Source: CAYLRY01 sp964386535
Lineage (GTDB): Bacteria; Chloroflexota; Dehalococcoidia; Dehalococcoidales; UBA3254
Length of the DNA: 51,513 nucleotides
Direction: 5' to 3'
Assembly (NCBI GenBank): GCA_964386535.1
Contig: CAYLRY010000019.1
Coordinates: 1-51,513 of the forward strand
Of the stretch, positions 23,653-32,474 are shown piece after piece. A model generated the notes under the pieces. The model made no database searches, was not told the origin of the DNA, and saw only the letters and a list, made by a program, of their open reading frames with translations. A program made the translations under genes and the position numbers. Numbering within the stretch: the stretch's first letter is position 1; each line of letters begins with the position of its first letter.

Positions 23653-26600
23653 ATGAATGTGCATGTCTTTATTCCTCTTATTGCTTGCATAGCTTATCTT
23701 CCTTTATTGGCGGGGGTCATAAGCAACTGGCCCTGGAGCCGCCAGCGAAGGCTTTTTTTCCTTTTTTTATTTTCCATATTTATATTCAGTATAATTAATT
23801 ATTTATTTTTTAGTGATTTACTCCCGAAATACAGTATCCAATTAATTGACATATCATGCATAGTGATGATTTGGGCTGCGGTTCAATTTCATTTTTTTAT
23901 CTCCTCATATTTTCCTGACGATAAGAGGCGTTGGCTGGCTATTGCGTTTGGAGCACTAATACTTGATATCGTGCTGTTTGCATTAGATTACCTGCCTGGG
24001 TCTTACATTAACATCGGTGGCAGACTTTATCCTCAGTTTGGCATTTCAATATTAATTATCATCCTTCCTGGCCTGGTTTTACTGGCCAGAAATGTATATA
24101 TCCTCATACCTCGTTTAAGAAACCAGGGAAATCCATTGGTTTATGCTCAAACGGCATTCTTATTAATCGCTGTTGCAATATTTACCATAGTAGTAATGAT
24201 AGCCTTACTGCCAACATGCCGGGAGATACCAATACTTAACCTTGGCAATCTTGCAGTTGCAGCTATTTTGAGTTTTTCGGTGGTTGGGAAAAATCTGGCT
24301 GATGTCCGTTTAATACTGCGCCGGGCTTTGATATGGTTAAGTATAGGTGTCTCGGGCATTGCCTTTTATATCGGGGTACTTAAAGCCTTGAATATTATAT
24401 TGAGAAATGACCTGTCAGCGGTTTCCGTATTAGCTTCAACTATGGCCTCTTTTCTGGCAATTCTAACAATTTACAGGCTGCGGGGTCTTTTCCCCCGTCT
24501 GATGGGGAAAGCTTTTCAGGGAGAAAGTTTTTATTACCGTCAGAAGTTGAAGGAGTATTCTGAAAAAATCCATACAATATTCAGCTTGAAAGAACAGGGA
24601 GGTGAATTACTTAACCTCTTTATCAGCGCTGTTGGTTGTAAAAAAGCAGGTCTTCTATTTCCCGATGCTGTTAGCGGAGATTTCAGTATTCAATTCTTAG
24701 AGCCGGGAGATAAGACCAATTCTCTTTCAAAAATTATGATAAAAAAAGATAATCCGATAGCTAGATACTTAAAACGTCACGGCGCTCCCCTAACTAGAGA
24801 AAATATAGCCATATTACCTGAATTTATGGGTTTATGGCGTCAGGAAAAGGAAATTCTAGAGACCAATCAGATAGAACTCTTTATTCCTCTAATCAGCAGA
24901 TACAATTTGATCGGAATCCTGATACTGGATAAAAAGAGATCTGGTAGGTATTCTCTGGAGGATCTGGCATTACTACAGGATATCACCAGCCGGATATCAG
25001 TAAGTATGGAAAAAGAATATTTAACCCAACAATTGAAACAACGGGAAGAAGAGTTATCCATTATTAACAGGGCGAGCACTATTTTTACATCCAGTCTGGA
25101 TATTCAGGAAATATACAATAGCTTTATCAGCGAATTGAGAAAGGTTCTAGAGGTAGACTGGGCGGCTGTTGGTGTCAAAGAAGGGCAGGAGATCTATCTT
25201 ATGGCTGTTTTTTCTGAAATAGGTTCCCCATGGAGAGTGGGCGAAAGAATCCCTTTGAAAGGTACTACCATTGAATGGGTGGTGGCACAGCAGATAAATT
25301 ATATCGACCAGGCTTTAGACTCAGAGGTTCAGTATGACGCAGGTAAATATTTATTTCAACATGGAATTCGTTCAATGGTTTATCAACCTTTAATGGTAAT
25401 GAATGAAGTAATAGGTATTTTTATGGTAGCCTCAAGAAAACCGGATGCCTATAACCAGCAGCACTTAAATTTATTGGAACAACTGGCTGTACAAATTGCC
25501 AGGCCGATTGAGAATGCCCGCGTGTATGCTAAAACGGAAAGGATGGCTCGGGTGGATGAATTAACGGGGTTACTTAACCGGCGCTCACTGGATGAAATCT
25601 TGCCGAATGAGATAGGACGTCATACACGATTTGGCGGTATTTTTTCATTTATTATTATAGATGTTGATTCACTAAAGAACATCAACGATCGCTATGGACA
25701 TCTGGCTGGAGATGAACTTCTGCGGGAAATAGGGAATGTCATGAAAAATACCATACGTGATACTGACCAGGCTTTTCGTCATGGTGGAGATGAGTTTGCA
25801 ATCCTCTTACCACAGACATCAAAAGATACGGCTGTCAAGGTGGCAGAAAGAGTCCGCCAGCAGGTTTCTCTGAGAGTTTTAATAGGCTCAACTCCAATAA
25901 CTGTTAGTCTGGGGGTTGCCAGTTGGCCGGTGGATGGTGTCAGCTCAAAGGACCTGGTTGCTGCTGCCGATACTGCTCTTTATAAAGCTAAGAAACTGGG
26001 CGGAAATACCAGCCAGTCTGTCTCAAATGCTCCTTTGGATTCTAAAGATGCTTCAACTAGTGCTTCAAGTTTTCAGAACAGTCTGGCTTTAAGCACCATA
26101 TATGCGCTGGCCGTCACAGTAGATGCGCGAGGATATCGTAATTGTATACATTCCAAACAAGTTCATGACTTGGCCTTAGCTATCGGAGAGGGTCTACAGA
26201 TGAATCAATTGGATCTCAATCGTTTAGGTACTTGTGCTTTATTGCATGATATTGGTAAGATTGGCATCAATGATGAAATACTTAATAAAGAGAGCGATCT
26301 TACTGACCAGGAATGGCAGGCAATCAGGTCCCATCCGCAATTGGGGGCAGCGATTATCAGCCATTCTCCGCAATTGGCTCATTGCATATCCGGTGTTTTA
26401 TATCATCATGAGAAATTCAATGGAGAGGGCTATCCGGAAGGCCTAAAAGGGGATGAAATACCTTTAGAGTCACGGATTCTGGCAATTGCGGATTCCTTTG
26501 CGGCTATGACATCAGAAAAATCTTATTCCAAAGCCTTATCTTTTGATAAGGCTTTGGAAGAAATTAAAAACGGCTCCGGTACGCAATTCGATCCTGAACT

Positions 26601-26661
26601 GGTTAAAATATTTATAAAAGTGATTCACAAAAATATTCCTACATCAGGATTTAATACTTAA
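23653..26661 (+). CDS. Membrane GAF-GAF-GGDEF-HD-GYP cyclic-di-GMP protein
   Basis: A 1002-residue sensor. Residues 1-270 hold about eight hydrophobic segments resembling the N-terminal 7TM sensor of histidine kinases. Two GAF-like domains follow (about 305-455 and 475-625). The GGDEF domain has an intact Gly-Gly-Asp-Glu-Phe at 712-716 and an inhibitory RxxD site (Arg-Asp-Thr-Asp) five residues before it, so it should make c-di-GMP with feedback control. The C-terminal HD-GYP domain has His-Asp-Ile-Gly-Lys at 865-869 and His-His-Glu ... Gly-Tyr-Pro from 918, so it should degrade c-di-GMP. The two activities could be switched by signals sensed in the membrane or GAF parts. A LuxR-type gene follows after 62 bases. 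Confidence 0.93.
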   Translation: MNVHVFIPLIACIAYLPLLAGVISNWPWSRQRRLFFLFLFSIFIFSIINYLFFSDLLPKYSIQLIDISCIVMIWAAVQFHFFISSYFPDDKRRWLAIAFGALILDIVLFALDYLPGSYINIGGRLYPQFGISILIIILPGLVLLARNVYILIPRLRNQGNPLVYAQTAFLLIAVAIFTIVVMIALLPTCREIPILNLGNLAVAAILSFSVVGKNLADVRLILRRALIWLSIGVSGIAFYIGVLKALNIILRNDLSAVSVLASTMASFLAILTIYRLRGLFPRLMGKAFQGESFYYRQKLKEYSEKIHTIFSLKEQGGELLNLFISAVGCKKAGLLFPDAVSGDFSIQFLEPGDKTNSLSKIMIKKDNPIARYLKRHGAPLTRENIAILPEFMGLWRQEKEILETNQIELFIPLISRYNLIGILILDKKRSGRYSLEDLALLQDITSRISVSMEKEYLTQQLKQREEELSIINRASTIFTSSLDIQEIYNSFISELRKVLEVDWAAVGVKEGQEIYLMAVFSEIGSPWRVGERIPLKGTTIEWVVAQQINYIDQALDSEVQYDAGKYLFQHGIRSMVYQPLMVMNEVIGIFMVASRKPDAYNQQHLNLLEQLAVQIARPIENARVYAKTERMARVDELTGLLNRRSLDEILPNEIGRHTRFGGIFSFIIIDVDSLKNINDRYGHLAGDELLREIGNVMKNTIRDTDQAFRHGGDEFAILLPQTSKDTAVKVAERVRQQVSLRVLIGSTPITVSLGVASWPVDGVSSKDLVAAADTALYKAKKLGGNTSQSVSNAPLDSKDASTSASSFQNSLALSTIYALAVTVDARGYRNCIHSKQVHDLALAIGEGLQMNQLDLNRLGTCALLHDIGKIGINDEILNKESDLTDQEWQAIRSHPQLGAAIISHSPQLAHCISGVLYHHEKFNGEGYPEGLKGDEIPLESRILAIADSFAAMTSEKSYSKALSFDKALEEIKNGSGTQFDPELVKIFIKVIHKNIPTSGFNT

Positions 26662-26723
26662 AATATAGTTTAAGAGCATTAAAACAGTCCTTTATTGGAA
26701 AGATCAAAATGGGGAGGAAAGCC

Positions 26724-27404
26724 ATGGAATCTGAAAAAGTTCAGGTTTTTATTATCAGTCAACAGTCATTATTCCGTAAAGGTATTCAGCAAGCCTTTGC
26801 TGTTATACCTGATATTGAAATTGCCGCCAGCACAGATATCAATGACGGTATATTGGCGACAATAGATATAATGCCTCCGGATGTGGCATTACTGGATATT
26901 GACGGCTCTGCCGATACCGGTTTGACTCTGGCACGTAAGATTAAACAGCATTCTCCTAGCATTGCCATGGTTGTTTTAGCTTCGAATCCCACTGATGAGC
27001 AACTTTTTGCGGTCCTGAAAGTACAGGCCGCTTCTTATCTCAGCAAAGAAACAACGGCTGAAAAACTGTTGGAGATTATAAGGCGTGTTGCTCGAGGAGA
27101 ACACCCGATCAATGAAAGTTTGACTGCCCATCCGAAGGTAGCAGAGCAAGTATTACTGCAATTTCAGGAGTTATCCAGAAGGACGGAGGCGGAAGCTTTT
27201 ATTTCTCCTTTAACACCCCGTGAAATGGAGATATTGAAGTATTTAGGACAGGGTTTGTTAAATAAACAGATTGCGGCTGAACTGGGTATCAGTGAGCAGA
27301 CGATAAAGAATCATGTAACATCTATTTTACGCAAACTTAATGCAAATGCGCGTACAGAGGCGGTAGTGCTGGCCTTGAGGCAAGGACTTATAACAATCGA
27401 TTAA
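26724..27404 (+). CDS. LuxR/NarL-type regulator with degenerate receiver domain
   Basis: A 226-residue protein with a response-regulator receiver fold (about 1-120) and a LuxR helix-turn-helix (about 160-225: Leu-Thr-Pro-Arg-Glu-Met-Glu-Ile-Leu, Asn-Lys-Gln-Ile-Ala, Val-Thr-Ser-Ile-Leu-Arg-Lys-Leu). The receiver keeps the Asp in Leu-Leu-Asp-Ile-Asp-Gly and the Lys in Tyr-Leu-Ser-Lys, but the metal-binding acidic pair after the first strand is replaced by Ser-Gln-Gln. Normal phosphorylation is doubtful. ATG at 26724 follows GGGGAGG; an ATG five codons upstream lacks such a site. It likely shares the transcript of the c-di-GMP gene. Confidence 0.88.
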   Translation: MESEKVQVFIISQQSLFRKGIQQAFAVIPDIEIAASTDINDGILATIDIMPPDVALLDIDGSADTGLTLARKIKQHSPSIAMVVLASNPTDEQLFAVLKVQAASYLSKETTAEKLLEIIRRVARGEHPINESLTAHPKVAEQVLLQFQELSRRTEAEAFISPLTPREMEILKYLGQGLLNKQIAAELGISEQTIKNHVTSILRKLNANARTEAVVLALRQGLITID

Positions 27405-27424
27405 TTATATTGGTCGGAATCATG

Positions 27425-27453
27425 GATTGATATGCATAATAACCGGATATAAT
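27425..27453 (+). promoter_or_regulatory. Weak candidate promoter for thiC unit
   Basis: TATAAT at 27448-27453 is preceded at 17 bases by GATTGA (27425-27430), a poor -35. It is well placed, about 50 bases ahead of the riboswitch aptamer. Confidence 0.35.
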
Positions 27454-27502
27454 AATTTGTAAATTACCACTGATTATGTTACTTTAAAGATATAAATGAT
27501 GT

Positions 27503-27604
27503 TATGCCGCTAGGGGTGCACAAGGCTGAGAGATCCTTCCGGAAACCGGAAGGGCAACCCTCGTGAACCTGAACTCGATAATTCGAGCGTAGGGAAGCGG
27601 AAAT
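27503..27604 (+). ncRNA. TPP (THI-box) riboswitch
   Basis: The closing stem CCGCT (27507-27511) / AGCGG (27596-27600), the conserved AGGGGTGC, the CTGAGA core (27526-27531) and the late ACCTGAAC-x-x-GATAATNC-like block, then GTAGGGAAGC, all match the thiamin pyrophosphate aptamer. It lies before thiC, its classic position. Binding of TPP should reduce expression through the terminator immediately downstream. Confidence 0.97.
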
Positions 27605-27607
27605 GAT

Positions 27608-27653
27608 AAAACCAGGGTTTGAGGTGCAGCCGAGTCCCCTGGTTTTAATTTAT
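27608..27653 (+). terminator. Terminator forming the riboswitch expression platform
   Basis: AAAACCAGGG (27608-27617) pairs with CCCTGGTTTT (27637-27646), followed by a T-rich stretch, between the aptamer and the thiC ribosome site. Transcriptional attenuation is the likely mode of control. Confidence 0.85.
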
Positions 27654-27667
27654 TTAAGGGGGATGTG

Positions 27668-28963
27668 ATGACTCAATTAGAAGCTGCTAAACAAGGCATT
27701 ATTACATCACAAATGCGCCAGGTGGCTGCATCCGAAGGACTGGATGTAGAAATAATCCGCCAGGGGGTAGAAAAAGGTACTATCGTTATTCCGGCCAATG
27801 TCAACCATACCAGACTAGTACCCAGGGGTATTGGCAAAGGACTGGCTACAAAAATAAACGCCAACATCGGGACATCATCTGATTTTGGCAATGTGGATAC
27901 TGAACGTGAGAAACTAAAGGTGGTTTTAGACTGCGGAGCGGATGCTGTAATGGACCTGAGCACAGGGGGGGACATTTCTTCAATCCGCCGGGCTATCATC
28001 TCTGAATGTATTTTACCACTGGGGACTGTGCCTATCTATCAGGCAGGCATTACCAAGGTAGCTGAAGGTAGTGCCATGGTAAAAATGACAGCGGATGATC
28101 TTTTTAAGGTCATTGAAGAGCATGCAAGGGATGGGGTGGATTTCGTCACAGTCCATTGTGGAGTAACCCGTGCAGCTATCGCTAGGTTAAAGCAGCAAAA
28201 AAGAATCGCTGATGTGGTTTCCAGAGGAGGGGCTTTCCTGATAGGCTGGATTCTCTACAATGAGCGAGAGAATCCGCTTTATGAGCAATATGATCGCTTA
28301 TTAGAGATAGCTAGGGAGTACGATGTTACTTTGAGTTTAGGAGATGGCATGCGTCCCGGTTGTCTGGCCGATGCCACGGATAGAGCTCAAATCGAAGAAC
28401 TTCTTACACTGGGGGAGCTGGTTCAGCGTGCTCAGGAAGCTGGTGTGCAGGTGATGGTGGAAGGCCCTGGCCATGTTCCATTAGATCAAATTGAGACCAA
28501 TATAAGGTTACAGAAAGCAATATGCAAAGAAGCTCCTTTCTATGTTCTAGGGCCCCTGGTGACGGACGTAGCTGCCGGGTATGACCATATCACAGGAGCT
28601 ATTGGCGGGGCTATTGCAGCCTCAGCCGGGGCGGATTTTTTGTGTTATGTGACGCCGGCAGAGCATCTCTCACTTCCAGATCCCGAAGATGTCAGGCAGG
28701 GAGTGATGGCTTCTCGTATTGCAGCCCATGCAGCGGATATTGTAAAGGGGGTAAAGGGCGCTAAAGAATGGGATCTAAAGATGTCAATGGCACGCAAGCG
28801 TTTGGATTGGGAAGAACAGGCAAGATTGTCTATAGATCCAGAGCGTTCCAGAGTTGGCCATACCAGGCATACATCTGCCGGCAAAGCTTGTAGTATGTGC
28901 GGGGGATTTTGCGCCATGGCCCTGGTAGAGGAGTATCTGGGTGTGTCCACACCCAGGTGTTGA
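27668..28963 (+). CDS. thiC: Phosphomethylpyrimidine synthase (short form)
   Basis: A 431-residue radical SAM-type enzyme that rearranges aminoimidazole ribotide to hydroxymethylpyrimidine phosphate for thiamine. Family segments include Met-Asp-Leu-Ser-Thr-Gly-Gly-Asp near 100, Ser-Leu-Gly-Asp-Gly-Met-Arg-Pro-Gly near 225 and Val-Glu-Gly-Pro-Gly-His-Val-Pro near 265. The C-terminal cluster motif is Cys-Ser-Met-Cys-Gly-Gly-Phe-Cys, a CX2CX3C spacing, one residue shorter than the CX2CX4C of E. coli-type ThiC. The chain lacks the long N-terminal domain of proteobacterial and plant forms. The start ATG follows AAGGGGG by five bases. Riboswitch-controlled. Confidence 0.96.
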   Translation: MTQLEAAKQGIITSQMRQVAASEGLDVEIIRQGVEKGTIVIPANVNHTRLVPRGIGKGLATKINANIGTSSDFGNVDTEREKLKVVLDCGADAVMDLSTGGDISSIRRAIISECILPLGTVPIYQAGITKVAEGSAMVKMTADDLFKVIEEHARDGVDFVTVHCGVTRAAIARLKQQKRIADVVSRGGAFLIGWILYNERENPLYEQYDRLLEIAREYDVTLSLGDGMRPGCLADATDRAQIEELLTLGELVQRAQEAGVQVMVEGPGHVPLDQIETNIRLQKAICKEAPFYVLGPLVTDVAAGYDHITGAIGGAIAASAGADFLCYVTPAEHLSLPDPEDVRQGVMASRIAAHAADIVKGVKGAKEWDLKMSMARKRLDWEEQARLSIDPERSRVGHTRHTSAGKACSMCGGFCAMALVEEYLGVSTPRC

Positions 28964-28984
28964 TAACGACACAGGAGCTTCTCA

Positions 28985-30148
28985 GTGCTGGACGTAATCG
29001 TTATAGGCGGTGGTCCTGTCGGCAGCCAAACAGCCTATCGGTTAGCTGCTGACGGTAAGTCCGTAGTTGTGGTAGAGCAACGCGAAGAGGTTGGTCAAAA
29101 ACCCTGTTGTACCGGTATTATCAGCCAGGAATGCGTTACAGCCTTCGAAATACCTTCCCGAGTGATCCTAAAACAAGTACACAGCGCCTACGTTTTTTCT
29201 CCCGCAGGTGAATATATCAAAGTCAGCCGACCAGAGACGCATGTGTGCATTGTAAAGCGTTCGGAGTTCGACCGGGCGCTGGCGGAACGAGCACAGAAAG
29301 CCGGCGCCCTATTTTATTTAAAAGCCTGTGCCAAAGAAGTAATAGTAAAAAATGACCAGGTTGTAGTTAATGTGGAAATACAGGGCAGCCGGCGACAATT
29401 TGAAGCAAGATGCGCTGTATTGGCTACGGGATTTAAAGCTTCTCTGGTGGAAGGATTGGGTTTCGGAAAGGTGAGTTATTTCGCCGCAGGGGCTCAGGCT
29501 GAAGTCGAATTAAATAACATTAATGAAGTGGAAGTATATCTGAGTCAATTACTGGCTCCCGGTTTCTTTAGCTGGCTTGTTCCTACCTCAAATGTGAGCG
29601 GCATGGTAGGGTTATTAACTCATCGTAATCCTGGGCTCAAACTCCAGCAATTATTGGAGAGGATAGAATCTCAGGGTAAGGTAAAACCGGGGAACTACCG
29701 CATAAAATATGGAGCCATTCCTTTAATCCCTCTGAAGAGGACCTGTGGAGACCGCATATTGATAGTTGGCGACGCAGCGGGACAGGTAAAACCGACAACA
29801 GGAGGCGGCCTGTATTTTGGCTTATTATGTGCCGATGTAGCTGCTGAAACAATTAATGATGCAGTGAATAAAGGCGATTTATCTGCCCGGAGCCTTATAT
29901 CTTATGAAAAAAAATGGCGAAAAAGGTTAGGGCATGAATTAAGGGTTGAATACTTTATCCGCCGATGTTACGAACACTTTTCAGACGAGCAAATAAACCG
30001 GATATTCTGCAGAATGAAAGCCACGGGTATCGTCGACTCAATTATGCAGAATAACCAGGTGGCGTTTGACTGGCACGGCGGACTGCTGTTTAAAGCTTTA
30101 AGAATGGGTATAATGTCAGAGTTGAAAAGAAGGCTTCATTTTCCATAA
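28985..30148 (+). CDS. Geranylgeranyl reductase family FAD-dependent oxidoreductase
   Basis: A 387-residue flavoprotein of the GGR/para-hydroxybenzoate hydroxylase fold. The dinucleotide loop Gly-Gly-Gly-Pro-Val-Gly is near residue 8, a Cys pair follows in Gln-Lys-Pro-Cys-Cys-Thr-Gly-Ile near 38, and Gly-Asp-Ala-Ala-Gly-Gln-Val-Lys-Pro-Thr-Thr-Gly-Gly near 265 closes the FAD site. Relatives reduce double bonds of isoprenoid chains in lipids or quinones. The GTG start follows AGGAG. It lies 21 bases after thiC, so thiamine control may extend to it. The exact substrate is open. Confidence 0.85.
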   Translation: MLDVIVIGGGPVGSQTAYRLAADGKSVVVVEQREEVGQKPCCTGIISQECVTAFEIPSRVILKQVHSAYVFSPAGEYIKVSRPETHVCIVKRSEFDRALAERAQKAGALFYLKACAKEVIVKNDQVVVNVEIQGSRRQFEARCAVLATGFKASLVEGLGFGKVSYFAAGAQAEVELNNINEVEVYLSQLLAPGFFSWLVPTSNVSGMVGLLTHRNPGLKLQQLLERIESQGKVKPGNYRIKYGAIPLIPLKRTCGDRILIVGDAAGQVKPTTGGGLYFGLLCADVAAETINDAVNKGDLSARSLISYEKKWRKRLGHELRVEYFIRRCYEHFSDEQINRIFCRMKATGIVDSIMQNNQVAFDWHGGLLFKALRMGIMSELKRRLHFP

Positions 30149-30172
30149 TTAAAAAGTTTCAGGAGTAACTAA

Positions 30173-30982
30173 TTGAGTTCTATTTTAATTGATACACATG
30201 CCCATCTGGATTTTGCTCAATTTGAAGCAGACCTGGACGAGGTTATTTCCCGCTCTCATGAGGCTGGTATCGGCTTGATTAATACAATCGGTGTTGACGT
30301 GGCTGCCAGCCGGAAAGCCATCAAACTGGCGGAAAAGTATCCAAGTGTTTTTGCTTCTATCGGCATTCACCCCCAGGAGACGGGAAAAGCCAAAAAAGAG
30401 GATATTTTTATTTTAGAGGAATTGGCCCGTCATCCGCGGGTAATCGGTATTGGTGAACTCGGGTTGGACTTTTATCGGAATCAATCACCCTGTGAGACCC
30501 AGTTACAGGTGCTGCATTGGGAATTGGATATGGCTCAAAAATTGGGTTTGCCTATAATAATTCATTGCCGGGAAGCCCAGGATATTCTGCTGCCGATTGT
30601 CCATGATTGGACTGCCGGTAATCCTCTTCCGGCAGATAAAGCACGAGGAGTATTACATTGCTTCAATGCTGATTTAAAAACCGCGAAGCAATATTTAGAT
30701 ATGGGTTTTTATATTTCTATCGGGGCATATATTGGTTATCCTTCTTCTAAAGCATTGCGTGACACAGTGAAGAATATTCCAATTGAGAGGCTGGTACTGG
30801 AAACTGACTGCCCGTTTTTACCACCTCAAAAACATCGCGGGCAGAGGAACGAGCCATCCTATATAGCCTATACCGCAAGTGTGCTGGCAGATATTAAACA
30901 ATTGACAATGGAAGAAATCGCTCAACAGACTTCGAAAAATGCAATTGCATTATTTCATTTCCCGGATTTTTTAAAGACATAA
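30173..30982 (+). CDS. TatD family metal-dependent DNase/hydrolase
   Basis: A 269-residue TIM-barrel hydrolase. Metal ligands appear as Asp-Thr-His-Ala-His near residue 7, Gly-Glu-Leu-Gly-Leu-Asp near 100, Ile-His-Cys-Arg near 135, and Glu-Thr-Asp-Cys-Pro near 210. TatD proteins act as 3'-5' exonucleases or DNA-repair/quality-control hydrolases. Starts at TTG, with AGGAG seven bases upstream. In the middle of the thiC-tmk run. Confidence 0.92.
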   Translation: MSSILIDTHAHLDFAQFEADLDEVISRSHEAGIGLINTIGVDVAASRKAIKLAEKYPSVFASIGIHPQETGKAKKEDIFILEELARHPRVIGIGELGLDFYRNQSPCETQLQVLHWELDMAQKLGLPIIIHCREAQDILLPIVHDWTAGNPLPADKARGVLHCFNADLKTAKQYLDMGFYISIGAYIGYPSSKALRDTVKNIPIERLVLETDCPFLPPQKHRGQRNEPSYIAYTASVLADIKQLTMEEIAQQTSKNAIALFHFPDFLKT

Positions 30983-31035
30983 CTTGGCGGACGTTTTCAT
31001 CCTGTATATTGGCGGCCAGATGAATATATTATCAG

Positions 31036-31500
31036 ATGGGAGAAAAAAGGGTAGTGAAATTCAGAATAACTTCATTGGTAATTTGGATTTCTCTGATCGG
31101 TATGCTTTTTACAGGCTGCGGTGGAGATACTGATCACCAGTTAACCTTCTCTGAACTGATATCCAGGGCGGACAAATATAATGGCCAAAGCGTGACACTG
31201 GAGGCCTTTTATTTTACCGGTTTTGAAATTGCAGTCATTTGCGAATCGGTTGAACCTTCGAAGTATGACAATGAGAGGCTGGTTCCCCATGGAGCAATGG
31301 TCTGGGTTGAAAGGGGTGTTTCTGAAGAAATTTACAACAGGATGTATATTCAAAATAAGACGCCTTCCGGTTATGTTGAGCATATTGCTAAGTTAAAAAT
31401 TACAGGGAATTTTGAGACAGGTGGTAAATATGGTCATATGAATGCATATCAATATAAGATAAATTTTACTGCTGTTGAATTATTAGAGTGGGCTCCTTAA
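31036..31500 (+). CDS. Putative lipoprotein, unknown function
   Basis: A 154-residue protein with a hydrophobic N-terminal segment ending in Leu-Phe-Thr-Gly-Cys (Cys near residue 28), a lipobox for signal peptidase II, so it is probably anchored at the outside of the membrane. The mature part contains Val-Thr-Leu-Glu-Ala-Phe-Tyr-Phe-Thr-Gly-Phe-Glu and Leu-Lys-Ile-Thr-Gly-Asn-Phe, a pattern like OB-fold lipoproteins that carry a tRNA_anti-like domain, but that is only an impression. An alternative start is GTG at 31054 (six codons in), which also leaves a full signal peptide. Function not recognised. Confidence 0.75.
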   Translation: MGEKRVVKFRITSLVIWISLIGMLFTGCGGDTDHQLTFSELISRADKYNGQSVTLEAFYFTGFEIAVICESVEPSKYDNERLVPHGAMVWVERGVSEEIYNRMYIQNKTPSGYVEHIAKLKITGNFETGGKYGHMNAYQYKINFTAVELLEWAP

Positions 31501-31574
31501 TTTGGTTGATAAACCATACGAACAATAGTAAAATTATTTTTGAATATAGTAGTGCATAATAGGGGATAAGTAAA

Positions 31575-32456
31575 ATGGAAAGTGGGACGTGGAAAGTTAA
31601 GACAGGTCTGGCTCAAATGCTGAAAGGCGGGGTAATTATGGATGTGGTTACCCCTGAGCATGCAAAAATCGCTGAGGACGCCGGCGCCTGTGCAGTGATG
31701 GCGCTGGAGCGAGTGCCGGCTGATATTAGAGCTGCGGGGGGGGTGGCACGTATGGCTGACCTTGCAATAGTTGAAGCGATAAAAAAGGCAGTTTCTATCC
31801 CTGTGATGGCTAAATGCCGTATCGGGCACTTCGTAGAAGCGCAGGCACTGGAAGCTATTGGCGTAGATTATATTGATGAATCTGAGGTATTAACTCCGGC
31901 AGATGAAAATTTCCATGTCTGGAAGCATGATTTTAAAGTGCCTTTTGTTTGTGGTTGCCGGGATCTGGGTGAAGCTCTGCGCCGCATTGGAGAAGGCGCA
32001 GCCATGATCCGTACTAAGGGTGAAGCTGGGACAGGAAACATTGTAGAAGCGGTAAGACATATGCGTGCTGTCCAGGATGGAATCCGGCGGCTGGTCAATT
32101 TGCCACAGGAAGAACTGATGTCGGCTGCCAAGGAACTGGGTGCTCCATTTACCCTGGTGGAAGAGATCCATAAAAACGGTAAACTCCCGGTAGTTAACTT
32201 CGCTGCCGGTGGTGTGGCTACTCCTGCCGATGCCGCCTTAATGATGCAATTGGGGGCTGATGGCGTTTTTGTAGGTTCAGGTATTTTCAAATCAAAAAAT
32301 CCAGCAGCTCGTGCTGTAGCTATTGTTAAAGCCACTACTCACTATAAAGATGCCAGGATCATCGCAGAGGTTTCTAAAAACCTGGGTGAGGCCATGACTG
32401 GGCTGGATATCCAGCAAATTAAGCCAGAAGGGCTTATGGCCAGAAGAGGATGGTAG
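31575..32456 (+). CDS. pdxS: Pyridoxal 5'-phosphate synthase, PdxS subunit
   Basis: A 293-residue TIM-barrel synthase that builds pyridoxal phosphate from ribose 5-phosphate, glyceraldehyde 3-phosphate and ammonia. The catalytic lysines are present in Val-Met-Ala-Lys-Cys-Arg-Ile-Gly-His (near residue 78) and Met-Ile-Arg-Thr-Lys-Gly-Glu (near 145), with Met-Asp-Val-Val near 22 and Val-Asp-Tyr-Ile-Asp-Glu-Ser-Glu. The glutaminase partner pdxT is not next to it or anywhere in this window. The neighbours are a lipoprotein and an R3H ATPase gene 18 bases downstream. Confidence 0.97.
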   Translation: MESGTWKVKTGLAQMLKGGVIMDVVTPEHAKIAEDAGACAVMALERVPADIRAAGGVARMADLAIVEAIKKAVSIPVMAKCRIGHFVEAQALEAIGVDYIDESEVLTPADENFHVWKHDFKVPFVCGCRDLGEALRRIGEGAAMIRTKGEAGTGNIVEAVRHMRAVQDGIRRLVNLPQEELMSAAKELGAPFTLVEEIHKNGKLPVVNFAAGGVATPADAALMMQLGADGVFVGSGIFKSKNPAARAVAIVKATTHYKDARIIAEVSKNLGEAMTGLDIQQIKPEGLMARRGW

Positions 32457-32474
32457 ATTTTTAAAGGGCAGAGG

